From Alphaproteobacteria bacterium (GTDB taxonomy: Bacteria > Pseudomonadota > Alphaproteobacteria > SP197), in the NCBI GenBank assembly GCA_022822575.1, contig JAJEBJ010000481.1:1-8086 (forward strand): 8,086 nt of DNA, in the 5' to 3' direction. The notes beneath the pieces are model-generated. The model was given only the letters and a program-made list of their open reading frames with translations. It was not told where the DNA came from and did not search any database. Made by a program: the position numbers and the translations under genes. Shown piece by piece: positions 6,632-8,086 of the stretch (positions are counted from its first letter, which is position 1; each line of letters begins with the position of its first letter).

Positions 6632-6659
6632 CAGATAATGTTCCGGTGAGACATGTCAA
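6632..6659 (-). promoter_or_regulatory. Candidate sigma70-type promoter of the Cache gene
   Basis: Read on the minus strand, TTGACA (6654-6659) is a perfect -35 box, followed after 16 nt by TATCTG (6632-6637) as a -10 box matching three of six consensus positions. It lies about 50 bp upstream of the Cache start codon. The -35 is strong and the -10 is weak. Confidence 0.5.
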
Positions 6660-6665
6660 CCGGAA
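6641..6665. promoter_or_regulatory. 25-bp inverted repeat overlapping the Cache promoter (candidate operator)
   Basis: TTCCGGT (6641-6647) and ACCGGAA (6659-6665) are perfect 7-bp inverted arms separated by 11 nt that contain a further palindrome, ACATGT (6651-6656), close to the axis. The element covers the -35 box and most of the spacer of the minus-strand promoter, as expected for a repressor or activator site. No regulator is encoded in the window. Confidence 0.4.
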
Positions 6666-6806
6666 ACAGTATGCGGGCGTCTCGACCGACCAGGATGGAC
6701 CGGGGCCGGAGAAGGCCGAAGTGCCGTCCCGGCCATTGCATTTGCCGGAAGCTCTCATCTTCGGACGGGTCGCGATGGCGGCAGATCACGGCGGTCTGGC
6801 TGTACG

Positions 6807-6821
6807 GAACCGGCCCGGTTC
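6807..6821. promoter_or_regulatory. 15-bp palindrome GAACCGG-C-CCGGTTC in the divergent region
   Basis: These are perfect 7-bp arms around one central base, about 60 bp before the small exported-protein gene. Just downstream lies a weak promoter-like pair, TTGCGG (6823-6828) and TACCCT (6846-6851), spaced by 17 bp and matching three of six positions each. The arm sequence resembles the GAACC(A/G)GCA repeats upstream of the TPR gene. It could be an operator or chance symmetry in GC-rich DNA. Confidence 0.3.
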
Positions 6822-6855
6822 GTTGCGGTTGGGTTGCAGGGCCCATACCCTGTTC

Positions 6856-6867
6856 CTGTTGCAACAG
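6856..6867. promoter_or_regulatory. 12-bp palindrome CTGTTGCAACAG abutting the ribosome-binding site
   Basis: This perfect palindrome directly adjoins, and by its last bases overlaps, the purine-rich AGAGAGGAG (6866-6874) that precedes the ATG at 6881. Protein binding here, or pairing in RNA, could affect expression of the downstream gene. The function is inferred from position only. Confidence 0.3.
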
Positions 6868-6880
6868 AGAGGAGCCCCGC

Positions 6881-7330
6881 ATGAGGCGAATCAACCTGAT
6901 ATGCGCCGCTCTCATCGCGGCGTCCGCAACGGTGGCCGCCGAGGATTCCGGCGAGTTCACCGCCATCAGCCTGTGTCAGCCCGCTTACGTCGAGGTGGGC
7001 GATACGGCAGCTGGCCAGTCCCGCTGTGACGTGGAGATCGCGGACCCTGCGGACAGGCCTTTCGAAGCCGGCCACAAGGGCACGGCGCTGGGGCTTGCCT
7101 GGATCGCGGACGGCGACATCGTTGCCGTGTCCGAGTTGACCCTGCCGAATGGCAGGCTGTACGTGCTGTCACAAAGGAGTGGAAACTCCGGGACTCACGG
7201 CATGATCGGTGCCGACGGCGCCTACCAGGGTCTCATTGCCGAGTGCGACTACAGCGCAGCAGTAAGCGACACCAACGAAGGCTGGATCGAGATCCATTCC
7301 CGGTGCCGTTTCGAACGCCCCGACCCGTGA
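6881..7330 (+). CDS. Small exported protein of unknown function with four cysteines
   Basis: This 149-aa protein has a signal peptide (MRRINLICAALIAASATVAA, cleavage likely before Glu21), so it is predicted to be periplasmic or secreted. The mature part has four cysteines (Cys32, Cys49, Cys122, Cys142), an even number that could form two disulfides after export. It has short alternating hydrophobic stretches suggesting a beta-rich fold (GLAWIADGDIVAVSEL at 71-86; GRLYVLSQRSG at 91-101), and ends CRFERPDP. I do not recognise a family. The ATG at 6881 follows GAGAGGAG with suitable spacing and begins the signal peptide; the frame extends upstream, but that extension is Arg/Cys-rich and implausible. 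The gene diverges from the Cache gene and may share its regulation. A short hairpin follows its stop. Confidence 0.75.
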   Translation: MRRINLICAALIAASATVAAEDSGEFTAISLCQPAYVEVGDTAAGQSRCDVEIADPADRPFEAGHKGTALGLAWIADGDIVAVSELTLPNGRLYVLSQRSGNSGTHGMIGADGAYQGLIAECDYSAAVSDTNEGWIEIHSRCRFERPDP

Positions 7331-7333
7331 GCT

Positions 7334-7346
7334 GTCCCAGCGGGAC
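7334..7346 (+). terminator. Short GC hairpin just after the small exported-protein gene
   Basis: GTCCC-AGC-GGGAC forms a 5-bp stem with a 3-nt loop, 4 bp beyond the stop codon, followed by TCTTGCGTT rather than a clean T run. It is a possible weak intrinsic terminator. Confidence 0.3.
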
Positions 7347-7366
7347 TCTTGCGTTCCTCGGAAACT

Positions 7367-7469
7367 GAACCAGCATCGTCGTCCCGGAGAGCCAGCTGTG
7401 CCTGGCCGCTTCTTCGAACCGGCAGAGTGATCGGGACGCGGTGTCTTTGGCGCTGACCGGTGCTGGTTC
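7367..7469. repeat. Three copies of GAACC(A/G)GCA upstream of the TPR gene
   Basis: GAACCAGCA at 7367-7375 and GAACCGGCA at 7416-7424 are on the plus strand. The perfect inverse TGCTGGTTC at 7461-7469 is the same motif on the minus strand. The third copy sits between the candidate -35 and -10 boxes. An additional AAACTG (7362-7367) and CAGTTT (7478-7483) flank the outer copies symmetrically. The arrangement suggests either regulator sites or a long imperfect inverted repeat. Confidence 0.4.
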
Positions 7470-7475
7470 GATAAG
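7447..7475 (+). promoter_or_regulatory. Candidate promoter of the TPR gene
   Basis: TTGGCG (7447-7452) and GATAAG (7470-7475) are separated by 17 bp, each matching four of six sigma70 consensus positions, and lie just upstream of the ribosome-binding site GAGGT (7486-7490). The spacer contains one copy of the repeated GAACCAGCA motif. Confidence 0.4.
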
Positions 7476-7497
7476 TCCAGTTTGTGAGGTGCGAACA

Positions 7498-8086
7498 GTG
7501 AAGAAGTTCTTGATGGCGGCCGCCTGCTGGCTCGCAGCCGCGATGAGCTGGCAGACGGTCCAGGCCCAGGACGGCGAAGCCCTGGCGATTCTTATCCCTG
7601 GAGGTGGTACATACAGCAGACCGATTTCAACCGATTCGGTTGAAGCCCAGGCCTTCTTCGACCAGGGCCTGCGCATGGCCTGGAGTTTCTACTTTCCGGA
7701 GTCCATCGCCTCATACCAGGAGGCTGCTCGCCACGACCCGGACCATCCCATGCCGTACTTCGGCCTGGCCCATGCCGCGGGACCGAATCCCAACAGCCGC
7801 TATGCCGGTCTGCCGGACGATCCCCAGGGTGCCGGCCTTGAGGCCATCCGCAATGCGCTCGAGCGCATCGACAACGGCACCGAGCGGGAACGGGACATGA
7901 TCAACGCGCTGTTCGTGCTCTACGACAAGGACACCATCGCCGATGACCGGGAACGCGACCAGGCCTATCTGAACACCATGCGCGAACTGCACCACACGTA
8001 TCCGGATGATGCGGATATCGCTTCCATGTTCGGCGAAGCCTACATGAACACCAGAAGCTGGGATTACTGGGAGCCTGACGGTTCAC
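7498..8086 (+). CDS. Exported tetratricopeptide-repeat-type protein (3' end outside window)
   Basis: The frame stays open to the window end, giving the first 196 residues. The GTG start is chosen because GAGGT lies 7 bp upstream and it begins a good signal peptide (lysines at 2-3, hydrophobic core, VQA before Gln24). An in-frame ATG at 7513 would lose the basic n-region. After the signal comes EAQAFFDQGLRMAWSFYFPE (49-68), then SYQEAARHDPDHPMPYFGLAHAAGPNPN (72-99), the helix-turn-helix pattern of a TPR-like repeat. This combination is common in exported TPR proteins whose first repeat reads roughly FDQGLRL.A...EA.R.F.EAA..DP. Further helices at about 112-124, 130-142, 150-165 and 172-184 fit additional repeats. 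The protein should act in the periplasm as an interaction scaffold; no catalytic domain is visible in this part and the partner is unknown. Confidence 0.85.
   Translation, partial: MKKFLMAAACWLAAAMSWQTVQAQDGEALAILIPGGGTYSRPISTDSVEAQAFFDQGLRMAWSFYFPESIASYQEAARHDPDHPMPYFGLAHAAGPNPNSRYAGLPDDPQGAGLEAIRNALERIDNGTERERDMINALFVLYDKDTIADDRERDQAYLNTMRELHHTYPDDADIASMFGEAYMNTRSWDYWEPDGS

Noticed and set aside
1..8086. CRISPR arrays, insertion sequences, tRNA or rRNA genes
   Set aside because: No regularly spaced direct repeats, transposase-like frames, terminal inverted repeats or cloverleaf-like sequences were seen on reading both strands.

Overview
The window is GC-rich, densely packed DNA with strong G/C third-position bias, GTG and TTG starts, tightly overlapping operons and several exported proteins. 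This is most consistent with an alphaproteobacterium (Rhizobiales/Rhodobacterales/Rhodospirillales-like). That placement is inferred from composition and gene families; there is no rRNA or other taxonomic marker.

Region 1 (about 1-5926, + strand) reads as one operon. It holds two inner-membrane permeases of the MalG and MalF types (114-974, 979-1899), two different sugar-type ABC ATPases (1901-2980, 2977-4065), a small two-helix membrane protein (4062-4280), and the two subunits of a split dihydroxyacetone-type kinase, DhaK (4308-5309) and DhaL (5306-5926). Neighbouring genes overlap by 4 bp (ATGA, ATGA, GTGA) or are 1-27 bp apart, so they are probably co-transcribed and largely translationally coupled. 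The simplest reading is import of a small polyol or ketose followed by phosphorylation of it, or of a ketose made from it, at a terminal hydroxyl. Candidates are dihydroxyacetone, glycerol-derived DHA, erythrulose or a related short ketose; the sequence does not decide. No periplasmic substrate-binding protein and no DhaM phosphoryl donor lie in the window. The binding protein may lie upstream of base 1.

The most notable molecular feature is the pair of ATPases. The first lacks the LSGGQ signature (it reads LPPGT) and the second lacks the Q-loop glutamine (it has Glu). In a head-to-tail heterodimer both changes fall in the same composite nucleotide site, leaving one canonical and one degenerate site.

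Region 2 (about 5927-7330) follows a convergent intergenic gap. A minus-strand gene encodes a secreted, stand-alone single-Cache-domain protein (6111-6584). It diverges from a plus-strand gene for a small, unrecognised exported protein with four cysteines (6881-7330). The 296-bp divergent region carries a plausible promoter overlapped by a 25-bp inverted repeat, plus further palindromes.

Region 3 (7331-8086) has a 167-bp intergenic stretch with a short hairpin, three copies of a GAACC(A/G)GCA motif and a candidate promoter. It is followed by the 5' part of a gene for an exported TPR-type protein that runs off the window end.
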